A stretch of 64,000 bases of DNA from Enterococcus ratti (GCF_001886195.1 NZ_JXLB01000013.1:20642-84641); one strand, 5' to 3'. Counted from the first letter of the stretch, positions 16,734 through 25,256 are shown. The notes: generated by a model from the sequence alone, not told the origin. Numbers and translations: made by a program.

Positions 16734-19496
16734 CTATTTTGGTGGTATGACAATGGAAGAAATTGCACTTGCACTATAATACTGGCGATCTAACTTTCCA
16801 CAAATCATACCTAACTCTGTATTTTGTTCATAAGTTTGCATACGACCATTAGCTAAGCCTCGGATAACGCCAGTATGTCCATAAGTTCCATCTGCAAACC
16901 ATGAACCCACTTGTCCACCTCTTGCCCAATTAATAATTGCACCAACTACTAATTGATCGTATCTAGGGTTTTGAATCACTTTCCAACCAACAGCAGACCA
17001 ATCATAGGCAATACCAATATCAGATGCTGCAGAAGTATTTCCTATCACATGAGTTAAACCATATTTTGTTCCAGCACCCATGCCACAACCACCCAGATAT
17101 CCTGAATATTCTGCAGACAAGGCATAACACTGACCATTACCAATTCGTTGTCCAATCAAAGACTCTAAATGTTTCAGTCCAGCTTCTCCAGTAGCTCCTC
17201 CTGGTTTTAAATCTTTAAACTTGTTATACCAGTTCACAGCATAATCTTGACGTTCAGGATGTGTCGCTGCCGGACGTTCATAGTTCCGTTCAAAAGCGTA
17301 TGCTGCTTGTCTTGTATCAGTACAAGCCTTAAATCCATCAAACGTAGTAGGTTGTACCACACCCATCCATTGCCCGTTTGTAAATGTCCAAATAAGCAAT
17401 CGAACTTGTGCATCTACGCTCGTTATTGGTTCTTTAATACCTGCAGCATTAAATAAGTTTTGAACATAAACTTTTCCATCCCATGTTGCTGGACCAACAA
17501 GAGGATATGAAGAACCATCCCACTGGACAATTCCGTAAGCAGGTCCACCAATCTGTACAGTATCAGGATCAAAAGTTCCTCCTGTTTCTTGTTGAATGTT
17601 CCCCAATATTCCACATGCAGATTGTTTCGTAAATCCGTTATTACACAAAATATCGTAAATTCTCCAAGCTCTCTTTTCTGCATCTGTTTTTAATTCACTA
17701 GGATACCCACCAGTAGATTCTCCACCTCCTGATGGACCACCACCTTGTCCAGGAATTATTTCTTTTCCTTTAACTGTAAGTTTTCCTTGTACATCTAAGT
17801 CTCCAAAATAAATTGCTTTACCATTTCCTAATAAAACTAATCCTTTACCGACTTTAGGAGAAATCAAAATATATTTGCCGTCTCCATTTGTACGAATAAC
17901 TAAAGAATTATCTTCAATAGGTGTGGGAGTAGAAGCTCCAGGAAAAGGATTACCAGCAGAATCAGTTGTTCCAATCGTTCCAATTGAACTATTAGAATTC
18001 CAAAACTCCATTCCTTTTTTGGTTAACTCCATTATTTTCTTTTTGTTATTCCAAATTTGAAGTAGTCCATTAACTAATTTCAATACATCTCCAGTTTTAT
18101 TAAAAGAGTTTTGAAAGATATCTGCCTTTATTAATCCTGTTTGAATAAAATTAGCATTAAACTTACCATCTAAAGTCCATGCGGTATCAAATGGTCCTTG
18201 CCACCCTTTTGATGAGAAGCCTATTCCGCTTTTATTTATTCGTAAAACAAGTTTTGCTTCTTCTAATTTAGGATGATCACAAAAGAATAAATCAGTCGGT
18301 CGATTCTTAGGCCACCATATAACATGACCACCATCATTACCAGAAATAATATTGGTGACTACATCAATAAAATCACTTGCATATTTTTTACCTGTATACC
18401 CTTTTAATGTATTTGATATTTCTTGTTTCTGTTTCTCAAAGAAGGTATATTGTGTATCGCCGGCTTCTAAAGATTCAACTCGCTCGTTTAAAGAATCATA
18501 AATTACTTTAGTTATTTGAGCAGTAATATTAATCTTAAAACGTTCATGAAAAATATCAAATGTATCAAATAATCCAACTTCACGAAATTTTTTAAATCGT
18601 TTTGCTAAAGCTGTATCTTCCATTTTTCGAATGTTCAATTCAATAGATATATTTGGTTGATCACAATTAGGATTCATGGAACTAAAATATTTCTTTGATA
18701 CTTCATTTAAACTTTTTTGATCTGTAACACCTTGATCTTCTGTAAATTGAACATATTCTGAATAAATCTCGCCATCATACTTATTGATATTAAGTGAATC
18801 TACTGGATTTCCAAATATACGTTCTGTTTCCCCTTCATTATTTTGAACATCTGCATAAGGAAAAATTCGAGTTAGTAACCCATCAAAATTAGTTTCAACT
18901 TTCAAACCAGTTAAATTTTTTCTGTATCTAAAAGTTGTCACATGATCTCTACCTCTTCGGTTTAATAAAGATAATTTGAATGGCTCATGTTTCATCTCGC
19001 CACCAAATATTTGGTTTAAAGAACCCTCTATTCCCTTAATACATTTTAAAGGATTGGATACTTCGATACTTGTTGATCCTACACGAGTAATATCACTAAA
19101 CAAACGAATATCACTAGATTGATCCATTGATTTTTCTAAACACTTCATTGCTTCTTGACAAGTAGCTCGCTCAAATTCTAATTTCTTCACCGCACGATTT
19201 CCAAGTTTCATAGTTCTAGATTTTCCGTAAACATATAATAATCCTGTAGCCATATCTTTATAATGATTGTAAATATAAAAAATATGAAAATCATCCGTTG
19301 CGTTAGGTTTACATTTGATCTGATAATTATGATCTTCTAATTGACTTGAAAATTTAGCATTGATTGGAAAACTTAATTCGACAGTATAACTGCCATTTGC
19401 TTCCTCTGTCACTAGACATTTTTTACAATCAGATAATATGCCAATACCTCCAGCGGTAAAATCTGTGTCTGTAGGACTATATAATACTGGTTTCAT
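16734..19496 (-). CDS. Tail tip protein: prophage endopeptidase + lysozyme-like + CHAP domains
   Basis: 920 residues in three parts. The N-terminal 350 residues match the phage tail (Gp18/Tal-type, prophage endopeptidase) structural fold. After a beta-rich middle and a GGGPSGGGE linker (about 585-595), a lysozyme-like domain (KRAWRIYDILCNNGFTKQSA then CGILGNIQQETGGTFDPDT) spans about 605-735. A CHAP amidase/endopeptidase domain spans about 770-915, with the catalytic cysteine in GQCYALSAEY and the histidine in GHTGVIRG. The protein sits at the tail tip and opens the peptidoglycan during injection. Both wall-active domains look intact. Confidence 0.92.
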   Translation of the reverse strand: MKPVLYSPTDTDFTAGGIGILSDCKKCLVTEEANGSYTVELSFPINAKFSSQLEDHNYQIKCKPNATDDFHIFYIYNHYKDMATGLLYVYGKSRTMKLGNRAVKKLEFERATCQEAMKCLEKSMDQSSDIRLFSDITRVGSTSIEVSNPLKCIKGIEGSLNQIFGGEMKHEPFKLSLLNRRGRDHVTTFRYRKNLTGLKVETNFDGLLTRIFPYADVQNNEGETERIFGNPVDSLNINKYDGEIYSEYVQFTEDQGVTDQKSLNEVSKKYFSSMNPNCDQPNISIELNIRKMEDTALAKRFKKFREVGLFDTFDIFHERFKINITAQITKVIYDSLNERVESLEAGDTQYTFFEKQKQEISNTLKGYTGKKYASDFIDVVTNIISGNDGGHVIWWPKNRPTDLFFCDHPKLEEAKLVLRINKSGIGFSSKGWQGPFDTAWTLDGKFNANFIQTGLIKADIFQNSFNKTGDVLKLVNGLLQIWNNKKKIMELTKKGMEFWNSNSSIGTIGTTDSAGNPFPGASTPTPIEDNSLVIRTNGDGKYILISPKVGKGLVLLGNGKAIYFGDLDVQGKLTVKGKEIIPGQGGGPSGGGESTGGYPSELKTDAEKRAWRIYDILCNNGFTKQSACGILGNIQQETGGTFDPDTVQIGGPAYGIVQWDGSSYPLVGPATWDGKVYVQNLFNAAGIKEPITSVDAQVRLLIWTFTNGQWMGVVQPTTFDGFKACTDTRQAAYAFERNYERPAATHPERQDYAVNWYNKFKDLKPGGATGEAGLKHLESLIGQRIGNGQCYALSAEYSGYLGGCGMGAGTKYGLTHVIGNTSAASDIGIAYDWSAVGWKVIQNPRYDQLVVGAIINWARGGQVGSWFADGTYGHTGVIRGLANGRMQTYEQNTELGMICGKLDRQYYSASAISSIVIPPK

Positions 19497-20242
19497 ATCT
19501 TAGTTTGCCACCTCGGTTCAATAACAATCTTTTTTACATTACTATTCCAAATAATCCGATTCTCACCAGAATCTAAATAAGGATAAACTTGGTTACTTAA
19601 CAACTTCTTATGTTCATTTACTAAAACACCATCTACCTCACGATAAGTTTCCATCACATCTGGATCAGAATCGATTGTAATATCTGAAGTTACATTGGAA
19701 CATTTTGTCTCTCTTCCATTAATAGAAATTGTCACATTGCCTGATCCATATATTGTAATTTTGGGATAAGATGGATATCTTTCTGGATTATAAATTGAAC
19801 CCTGTTTTTCTAAGATAACAGGGTTCATTCCTAGAACATTTTTTTTGAAAGGAGCAATACTTAAATCAAACGAAAAAGGAACTCCTCTTAATGTATGAAA
19901 AGTTCCTTCGAAATTTGGTTCATTTATTACAATCGCTTGATAAATATATATCGGATCCCAATAAGGTACAAAATCTACATATTCTCCTTTTGTATCCAGT
20001 GCTTCTGTAATCAAATCTTCATAATATTGAATGTGTTCCAGTGTAGGTGATAAATAAAAACAATTTAAAGTTTGTTCAACATTTGTATAGTAACCACCAT
20101 CGTTAACTGCTAACTTATTTAATCCAGAAACTTCTTCTAAATTAAATACCCTTTTAGCTTTTTTCTTTTCTGGTCTCTCACAAATAAATGCATTAAATTC
20201 TTTACTCCAATGATTTCCGAGTTTAAACCAACCATCAATCAT
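19493..20242 (-). CDS. Distal tail protein (Dit, siphovirus tail component)
   Basis: The ATG at 20242 is preferred over one three codons earlier. The 249-residue product begins MIDGWFKLGNHWSKEFNAFI. Further conserved stretches include YDLSIAPFKK-like SFDLSIAPFKKNV and YPKITIYGSGNVTISING, as in Sipho_tail/Dit proteins. Dit forms the hexameric hub between the tail tube and the tip protein. It overlaps the tip gene by four bases, and its start overlaps the end of the tape measure fragment. Confidence 0.9.
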   Translation of the reverse strand: MIDGWFKLGNHWSKEFNAFICERPEKKKAKRVFNLEEVSGLNKLAVNDGGYYTNVEQTLNCFYLSPTLEHIQYYEDLITEALDTKGEYVDFVPYWDPIYIYQAIVINEPNFEGTFHTLRGVPFSFDLSIAPFKKNVLGMNPVILEKQGSIYNPERYPSYPKITIYGSGNVTISINGRETKCSNVTSDITIDSDPDVMETYREVDGVLVNEHKKLLSNQVYPYLDSGENRIIWNSNVKKIVIEPRWQTKI

Positions 20243-20247
20243 GATTA

Positions 20248-20928
20248 TCACCCACTAAATTCATTTTTATTTTTTAAATCAACAAACTTATACATCAAAT
20301 ATTCAGCAATTTGATCTAATATTTCTTTTGGTAAATTACCATAAGCTGTTAGATGTAAATGGATTTCATCTTTTGCTTGTTGTTTAGACAAACCTACATC
20401 TACAGCTTTTTGAATATAAGCCATTAGCTTATCTAGAGGCGCAATAGCTTCTTTACCAGCTTCACCGCCACCTAACAATTTATTTCCAGAAGCGCCAAAA
20501 ATTGTCGGTTTAGTTAAAATCCCACCATCAGCAAACCATTTTACGTCAATCCCTGATGGATAAGAAAATTTTTTACCAAATATTTTATTAGAACTCCATT
20601 TCAAACTAAAATGGGGCATTGGTGGAAGTTCAATTTTAGGAATTTTTAATTTTAAAAATTTAAACAATTTTTTTATTGCGTTTAATTTATCATCAAAAGA
20701 TCCGAACATAAAACTAGTAAGTGTTTTTACAGAGTTAGATAGTATCTTAAATGTTGCATCTGCAGGACCAGAAAATTGTGCCCAAAATTTTGACCACCAT
20801 TCTTTTGCCATTGCTAAAATAAGTCCACATCCTAAAAAAGCTGATGCGATATTTAGTAAACCTTTCATATCTAGCATTAAACCGCCGATACCGTGGTTAC
20901 TAGCGTAAAATCCGTCTTTTAGTTTCAT
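20248..20928 (-). pseudogene. Truncated tape measure gene fused to a foreign N-terminus
   Basis: Translation probably starts at 20928, after a GGAGG seven bases upstream. From about residue 45 the 226-residue product is the C-terminal end of a tail tape measure protein: FADGGILTKPTIFGASGNKL, then GGEAGKEAIAPLDKL, and an amphipathic tail. A complete tape measure protein has many hundreds to thousands of residues. The first 40 or so residues (MKLKDGFYASNHGIGGLMLD and a membrane span) come from something else, most likely an early gene. The open frame is intact, so a chimeric protein may be made, but it cannot measure a tail. Confidence 0.8.
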
Positions 20929-21128
20929 CTCATTTCCTCCCATTTACGATCATCACTTAATATCGAAATTCCAAACTTTCGAATAGCGTCACTCGCATCA
21001 GCAACACACTGACTTAAAACTTTATATACTTCTTCTGCTGAAACTCCGTATTCTTTTTCAAACTTCGCCTTCAGTACATTCAGTTCTTGTTCTCTTAGTT
21101 TTGTTACTCTGCGGTGTCTGTTGTTCAT
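20925..21128 (-). CDS. Small phage early protein, unknown function
   Basis: 67 residues, charged, predicted mostly helical (KLREQELNVLKAKFEKEYGV, SAEEVYKVLSQCVADASDAI). It overlaps the MazG-like gene upstream by four bases (ATGA) and the chimeric tape measure gene downstream by a few bases. No motif is recognised. It is the last complete gene before the large deletion. Confidence 0.6.
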   Translation of the reverse strand: MNNRHRRVTKLREQELNVLKAKFEKEYGVSAEEVYKVLSQCVADASDAIRKFGISILSDDRKWEEMR

Positions 21129-21436
21129 TCCGCTTCCTCCAAATCACTCGACTTCACGAACACACCATCTACCATCTTCCCTGTGCGTCCTTTGATTTCG
21201 TTGTATGCTTGGTTCAGACACTCGTACAAATCCATATCATTTTGCATAGCTAAAATAATCAAGGTTACTACTACGTCTCCAATTCCGTCTCTTAAACCAT
21301 GTTCATCTTTTCTAGCTAGAGAAGCGGCAACTTCCCCAATCTCTTCGATCGTTTTTAACATTTGCTTGCTGGAATCAGCTTGATCCAATCCCTTATCTTT
21401 AGCCCACTGCTCTACTTTTGTGATTAGTTCGTCCAT
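21125..21436 (-). CDS. MazG-like nucleotide pyrophosphohydrolase
   Basis: 103 residues with the MazG-like metal site: KTIEEIGEVAASLAR (E-E-x-x-E) at about residues 29-43 and DGIGDVVVTLIILA (D...D) at about 50-64. Phage MazG-like enzymes hydrolyse (d)NTPs or alarmone-related nucleotides to monophosphates and may ease the starvation response during growth. It is in a tightly packed early operon, with one-base or four-base overlaps on both sides. Confidence 0.88.
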   Translation of the reverse strand: MDELITKVEQWAKDKGLDQADSSKQMLKTIEEIGEVAASLARKDEHGLRDGIGDVVVTLIILAMQNDMDLYECLNQAYNEIKGRTGKMVDGVFVKSSDLEEAE

Positions 21437-21741
21437 TATTTCTCCTCCAAATATTTAAATTGTCGTCCTTTCGAATCAATTCTCTTATCTCTTGCTCTTT
21501 TCCAGATAATATTTTTTCTTAAACCAGTTATTCTAGATAGCTGTTCAGCAGTACCTGTCACTAAAATTCGATCGCCATGCCAAATTACAATTTTTCTCGT
21601 CGTTCTTCGTTTAGTCTCTACATTCCATACGACCTTACCAATTTTTTGGGCTTCTGCAACTATTTCTTTGTCTTCTTGCCAAGATTCTGACTCAGTCAAT
21701 TCAGCTATTCGTTTCATTGCTGCTTTCTTATCCACACTCAT
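21436..21741 (-). CDS. Small phage protein with HTH-like C-terminal domain
   Basis: 101 residues. The C-terminal half (IVIWHGDRILVTGTAEQLSR then ITGLRKNIIWKRARD) follows the pattern of phage proteins in which a short Y/W-D-G-D strand leads into a helix-turn-helix (G-T-A-x-E/Q-L/I-A/S-x-x-x-G). DNA binding is plausible but unproven. The ATG overlaps the stop of the next gene upstream. Confidence 0.65.
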   Translation of the reverse strand: MSVDKKAAMKRIAELTESESWQEDKEIVAEAQKIGKVVWNVETKRRTTRKIVIWHGDRILVTGTAEQLSRITGLRKNIIWKRARDKRIDSKGRQFKYLEEK

Positions 21742-21899
21742 TCCTCCAATACATGAATTTCCCTTCTTAAATTCTCTATGTGCAAATCAATTGCATTTCT
21801 AGCAGTTTCATTGATCATCACTGCTTTTGCTTGTTCAAGCTCATCAATCTCACGTTGAATACTTCGAATACGCATTTGAATCACTTCTTCTGTTGTCAT
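21738..21899 (-). CDS. Small coiled-coil phage protein
   Basis: 53 residues, read from ATG at 21899 and ending in TGA that overlaps the next ATG by four bases. It is almost entirely a helical coiled coil (MTTEEVIQMRIRSIQREIDE, then AIDLHIENLRREIHVLEE). It occupies the only gap in the run of early genes. The function is unknown. Confidence 0.6.
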   Translation of the reverse strand: MTTEEVIQMRIRSIQREIDELEQAKAVMINETARNAIDLHIENLRREIHVLEE

Positions 21900-21913
21900 G
21901 ATGGACCACCTCG

Positions 21914-22129
21914 TTAAAAACGCTCTTCCTTGAACGTATTCCGATATTTTTTAGCTAAAATCAACGGAACTTGATATTTATGACAAAACAATTTCGCCTT
22001 GATTTTAAAGTCTTTTGTCTGCATCCCTTTCACATCTACGACTTTGACAAGTTTGCCGTTTTTATAAAATGTGAAGTCAGGAATATACTCGATTTTACGG
22101 TACTTCTTCTTTTGTTGGTCTTGCCACAC
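21914..22129 (-). CDS. DUF1064-like phage protein, N-terminally truncated
   Basis: A GTG at 22129, six bases after AAGGAGG, is the best start; another GTG lies two codons earlier. The product (about 71 residues) keeps the conserved DUF1064 core: IEYIPDFTFYKNGKLVKVVD then VKGMQTKDFKIKAKLFCHKY. That core resembles restriction-endonuclease-fold nucleases (D...x...VDVKG). Usual family members are about 40 residues longer at the N-terminus, with a segment holding an early catalytic acid. That part is absent here, so the gene is probably cut by a deletion just after recT. Confidence 0.7.
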   Translation of the reverse strand: MWQDQQKKKYRKIEYIPDFTFYKNGKLVKVVDVKGMQTKDFKIKAKLFCHKYQVPLILAKKYRNTFKEERF

Positions 22130-22166
22130 TATCACCTCCTTAGATAAGCGAGGGGAAACTCCCTCG

Positions 22167-23102
22167 CTATAGTGGTGGGTTCATATCATCGAACAATGAA
22201 TCCTGTTGTTCATCTGTATTTGCTGTTTCTTCGTATTCATCAAACGCTGATGACACGTCTTCCACTTTTTCTGCTTCTTTACGTTCTGATTCAATTGGTT
22301 CTGCATCATTTAAAGTAACTTCTTCTACAAGTTCATTATTTTCATCAAATCGAAAAACTCTTTCATCAGAAGTAACCGCATTTTGCATTTCTACAGATAA
22401 AATTCCCCATTTAGCTAACATGTTACGTAAGACGGTTTTTATCGCCATCGCATCATAATTCTCTTTCCACGCTCCAGTTAGCTTTGTTTTATCAAACCCT
22501 TTGGCATGTTTGATACGATGAGCTTCTACTTCTTGCTTCGTCCAATAAACAGTTTTTTTAAACCCATTTAGTAATTCAAAAAATCCAACATAACCGATGA
22601 CTCGATCAGATTGTTTCGCATTGTAGTCAAACTGCAACTCTTCTGTCAGAGGATTCCATTCAATTAATTGCCCTTCATAAATTTCTATTGCATTAAGTGC
22701 TTTGTATTGTCCAGAACGTTGTGCTAACTGAATATAGCCTTTGTATCCTAGGATGAATTGGGCTTCGTTATGCGTAATCCAATCTTTTCCTACCTTTTCT
22801 TTCCGATTAAATGGAACAATATAGGCATAGCCTAAATTTTTATCTATTGGTAAATCCATCGTCGCTGCTTTTAAAGCAGAAGCGATGATAGTCATCGGCT
22901 CTGCTTTAGATAAATAATCATCGCCACCAACTAACGTTAAAAGAGAACCCATAAAAGCATCTGATTTTTCGTGTAAAATATCATTGAATTTCTTTTTCAT
23001 AGCTGGCTGACTCATCAATGTTTTAAAACCTAATTTTGAAACATCCACTGCTTGATTGTTTTGTTCTGTTAGCTGATTCTTTAAATCTTTACTTGTTGCC
23101 AT
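22167..23102 (-). CDS. recT: RecT-family single-strand annealing protein
   Basis: 311 residues. Conserved RecT blocks are visible: MTIIASALKAATMDLPIDKN then LGYAYIVPFNRK (about 70-105), AQFILGYKGYIQLAQRSGQY, and a long conserved helix with GAWKENYDAMAIKTVLRNML. The acidic tail is typical. It anneals complementary single strands produced by the partner exonuclease. It sits directly downstream of the YqaJ exonuclease gene (one base between them), forming a Red-like recombination pair. Confidence 0.95.
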   Translation of the reverse strand: MATSKDLKNQLTEQNNQAVDVSKLGFKTLMSQPAMKKKFNDILHEKSDAFMGSLLTLVGGDDYLSKAEPMTIIASALKAATMDLPIDKNLGYAYIVPFNRKEKVGKDWITHNEAQFILGYKGYIQLAQRSGQYKALNAIEIYEGQLIEWNPLTEELQFDYNAKQSDRVIGYVGFFELLNGFKKTVYWTKQEVEAHRIKHAKGFDKTKLTGAWKENYDAMAIKTVLRNMLAKWGILSVEMQNAVTSDERVFRFDENNELVEEVTLNDAEPIESERKEAEKVEDVSSAFDEYEETANTDEQQDSLFDDMNPPL

Positions 23103-23103
23103 A

Positions 23104-24045
23104 TCACTGAATCTCCTTTATCACTAATCTATTTGAAGTTGATAAGCTGTAAATTTCCTCATCTTTCATTACATATGGATATTTCTCTGCTATTTTCTTC
23201 AAGTCTTTTCGTTTAGAAACGACTGATTTTAAACAAATAATCCGATTAGGTGTGATACCTGTAGAGGCATTCTTTATTCCAAGTTCTTGGATAATTTGAT
23301 TGTCGATTTGTCGAATACTCTTCTCTAATTCCTTCTTATTTTTGAGCAACTCTTCTTTTTGATCGAGTAGAACATCATAATCGGCATGAAGCATAATTTC
23401 AGTTGAATCTAATTCCGAATAACGCTCTTTTAGAAAATCTGACGTTGCTTTACTTCCATCGATCAGTGGCTCTTTTCCGCCAATAATGTTCGTTTCCCAA
23501 AAATCAACTAACCGTTCTGTGATGATGTCAATCAGTTCTTGATCTCGTTCAACTCGTTTCCATATAAATCTTTGACCACCAATCAACACAGCGATATAAC
23601 AATAATCCTTGTTCAAAACATTCATATAATGTTGCACTTGACACAAATAACTGAGTGGCACTTCTTCTCCTTCCCATTCTTTGCTAAAAAATTGATTCGC
23701 TGTTTTACATTCAAGAATGGCATTTTCTCCTACTACATCACGGTCGATATTTGCTCTTAAGAATGGATGTAACGGATGTTCAAACATTTGGTTTCTTCTA
23801 CGGACCTTTTTGCCTGTTCGTTCTTGAAATTCTTTGGCAACAACTTCTTCTAAAACATTGCCCCAATAAGCTGGTTCGCTCTCTGAATCTTTCAATTCAA
23901 TTTGACCCGTTTTCTCAAGCCATAATTGATAAGGAGATTTGTATTTATTCAATCCAAGTACGGTTGCGACATCAGAACCACCAATACCTCTTTTGCGGTC
24001 TTCGAGCCATTCTTGATGACTCATGTCTAAAGTTGATTTACTCAT
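23104..24045 (-). CDS. YqaJ-type viral recombinase / lambda-exonuclease-like nuclease
   Basis: The start at 24045 (GGAGG six bases upstream, MSKSTLDMSHQEWLEDRKRG) is preferred over the longer frame from 24099. The 313-residue protein has the PD-(D/E)XK nuclease order: GIGGSDVATVLGLNKYKSPY near the N-terminus, FLRANIDRDV, and AILECKTAN (E-x-K) at about 110-120. The C-terminal third is a coiled coil and wing. It digests 5' strands of duplex ends to feed RecT. Its start codon overlaps the end of the small acidic gene upstream. Confidence 0.93.
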   Translation of the reverse strand: MSKSTLDMSHQEWLEDRKRGIGGSDVATVLGLNKYKSPYQLWLEKTGQIELKDSESEPAYWGNVLEEVVAKEFQERTGKKVRRRNQMFEHPLHPFLRANIDRDVVGENAILECKTANQFFSKEWEGEEVPLSYLCQVQHYMNVLNKDYCYIAVLIGGQRFIWKRVERDQELIDIITERLVDFWETNIIGGKEPLIDGSKATSDFLKERYSELDSTEIMLHADYDVLLDQKEELLKNKKELEKSIRQIDNQIIQELGIKNASTGITPNRIICLKSVVSKRKDLKKIAEKYPYVMKDEEIYSLSTSNRLVIKEIQ

Positions 24046-24136
24046 CTTCATCCTCCTCATCGATTGGTGCTTCATATGAAGGTTTGCCCCAATCTTCATC
24101 GGTTAAATAGTTGTCAAGATTTGCTAACTCGTTCAT
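24038..24136 (-). CDS. Small acidic phage protein
   Basis: A 32-residue frame, too short for most gene finders. It has a good ribosome site (GAGGGGAAAC before ATG) and overlaps both neighbours: its stop overlaps the YqaJ ATG by eight bases and its start lies within the small membrane gene upstream. Half of the last residues are acidic (SYEAPIDEEDEDE). It may be a regulator or simply serve translational coupling. The function is unknown. Confidence 0.5.
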   Translation of the reverse strand: MNELANLDNYLTDEDWGKPSYEAPIDEEDEDE

Positions 24137-24278
24137 GTTTCCCCTCTTTTCTGCTTGCTAATACGCAAAGCACAAGCGCGACAATTGCGAATAACAAGCC
24201 AAAGATGACGTAGTTTTTTGCTACAAGTACTAACGTTGTAAATAAAATAATCAATAAATCAATTATTTTTTCGTTCAT
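24114..24278 (-). CDS. Small phage membrane protein
   Basis: A 54-residue frame with two adjacent hydrophobic spans (IIDLLIILFTTLVLVA and YVIFGLLFAIVALVLCVLA) and a basic tail (SRKEGKHERVSKS). It starts three bases after the stop of the upstream gene and overlaps the acidic gene by 23 bases. Family not recognised. Confidence 0.5.
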   Translation of the reverse strand: MNEKIIDLLIILFTTLVLVAKNYVIFGLLFAIVALVLCVLASRKEGKHERVSKS

Positions 24279-24281
24279 GTA

Positions 24282-24707
24282 CTATCGCTCCTTTGCTATT
24301 TTGCTCACACGCTCTTCATATAAGCGTAAATATAAATCTTTAAACGCTTGATACGCTTCTTGTACTTGCAGTAACTGCTCTTGCATTAAATCCTTGTTCT
24401 TGGTAACACCAAAAACATTCAATGCTATTTTTTTCAATGATTCGTGGATTGTAGATTCAGTTAAAAATTTTCCTTCAGCCGCATAGATTGCTCTCAGTGG
24501 TTCAAGCATTTTTTTATCAAAATCATCTTCAGTAAAATACTGTTTATTGACTGCGATTATTTCTTCATTTTGGATAGCAACTGGTCGAAACACGTCAAAC
24601 GTGCGAGTACCAATTAAATTGCGTTGTTCATCTTTCAACTTCGCTCTTAAATCAGCTACATCTTCATATTCGATAATCAGTTGATGTTTCTTTGCCATTT
24701 CTGCCAT
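24282..24707 (-). CDS. Phage early protein, unknown function
   Basis: The ATG at 24707 follows GGAGG by six bases; the longer frame from 24770 runs into the upstream HTH gene region. The 141-residue protein is charged with no membrane span. It consists of an N-terminal strand-like part (HQLIIEYEDVADLRAKLKDE) and a helical C-terminus (LLQVQEAYQAFKDLYLRLYE). Its position upstream of YqaJ/RecT suggests a recombination or replication accessory role, but I do not recognise the family. Confidence 0.65.
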   Translation of the reverse strand: MAEMAKKHQLIIEYEDVADLRAKLKDEQRNLIGTRTFDVFRPVAIQNEEIIAVNKQYFTEDDFDKKMLEPLRAIYAAEGKFLTESTIHESLKKIALNVFGVTKNKDLMQEQLLQVQEAYQAFKDLYLRLYEERVSKIAKER

Positions 24708-24735
24708 TGTTGTTCCTCCGTTATCATGGTATACT

Positions 24736-24948
24736 TTAGCTAAAATGATTTTTAAAAAGTGCATCAACACTTGTGCCGAGTATTTCGGCTAGTTTGAATG
24801 CGGTACTCAAGCTTGGTAGGCGTGTACCGTATTCAAATCTTTGGTATGAAGTTAGCGTAATTCCTATTTTTTTTGCTACTTCATGTTGCTTTAGACCTGC
24901 ATTTTCGCGGGCTTTTTTTAGTTTTTCGTTATTCAAATCACATCCCAC
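24736..24948 (-). CDS. HTH (XRE) protein, leftward half of inner switch
   Basis: About 70 residues. The start is GTG at 24948, or a TTG at 24936. A single XRE-type helix-turn-helix (KKARENAGLKQHEVAKKIGI then TLTSYQRFEYGTRLPSLSTA) fills the protein. It is a paralogue of the divergent gene at 25044; the two share SYQRFEYG and the P-S-L following it. The gene is the first of the leftward early operon and is transcribed from the strong promoter at 25018-24991, which lies inside an operator. It is probably a Cro-like or activator protein. Confidence 0.85.
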   Translation of the reverse strand: MGCDLNNEKLKKARENAGLKQHEVAKKIGITLTSYQRFEYGTRLPSLSTAFKLAEILGTSVDALFKNHFS

Positions 24949-24961
24949 TTTCTTTATTGAT

Positions 24962-25018
24962 TACATCCGATTGGGTTGTAACCTAATTTTATTATACATC
25001 CATATTGGTTGTAGTCAA
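24962..25018. promoter_or_regulatory. Inner switch: two 19-bp operators and a leftward promoter
   Basis: Two near-identical sites, TACATCC-N5-GGTTGTA, lie at 24962-24980 and 24995-25013, with 33 bp between equivalent positions (about three helical turns). Each is an imperfect dyad. On the minus strand TTGACT (25018-25013) and TATAAT (24996-24991) are separated by 16 bp, and the second operator exactly covers this spacer. Binding there should block the early operon. The rightward promoter for the 25044 gene cannot be fixed from sequence alone. Confidence 0.78.
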
Positions 25019-25043
25019 GTATTTTTATTTTGGAGGTTTTCTC

Positions 25044-25256
25044 ATGGAAACAAACATTCCTGACAGATTAAAACAACTTAGGGAAACAGCCAATTTGACT
25101 CAATCAGATATGGCCGAAATACTTGATGTAAAGCTGCAAAGTTATCAACGTTTCGAATACGGTAGTAGACGCCCCAGTCTCGATGTATTAATCGTCCTCG
25201 CCGACTACTTCGATGTATCGCTTGATTATTTGGTCGGTAGGTCAGACGAGAAATGA
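25044..25256 (+). CDS. HTH (XRE) repressor-like protein, rightward half of inner switch
   Basis: The ATG at 25044 follows GGAGG by seven bases. The 70-residue protein is one XRE helix-turn-helix domain (RLKQLRETANLTQSDMAEIL then VKLQSYQRFEYGSRRPSL) with the ending VSLDYLVGRSDEK common in phage repressors. It is the only rightward gene in this part of the early region, monocistronic, and followed by a terminator. It diverges from its paralogue at 24736 across the two operators, which it most likely binds. Confidence 0.88.
   Translation: METNIPDRLKQLRETANLTQSDMAEILDVKLQSYQRFEYGSRRPSLDVLIVLADYFDVSLDYLVGRSDEK

Noticed and set aside
17423..17683. Leftward 86-codon frame inside the tail tip gene
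   Set aside because: Out-of-frame shadow within the lysozyme-like domain of the 920-residue protein.
23539..24110. Rightward frames opposite the YqaJ gene
   Set aside because: Antisense shadows of a clearly recognised nuclease gene.
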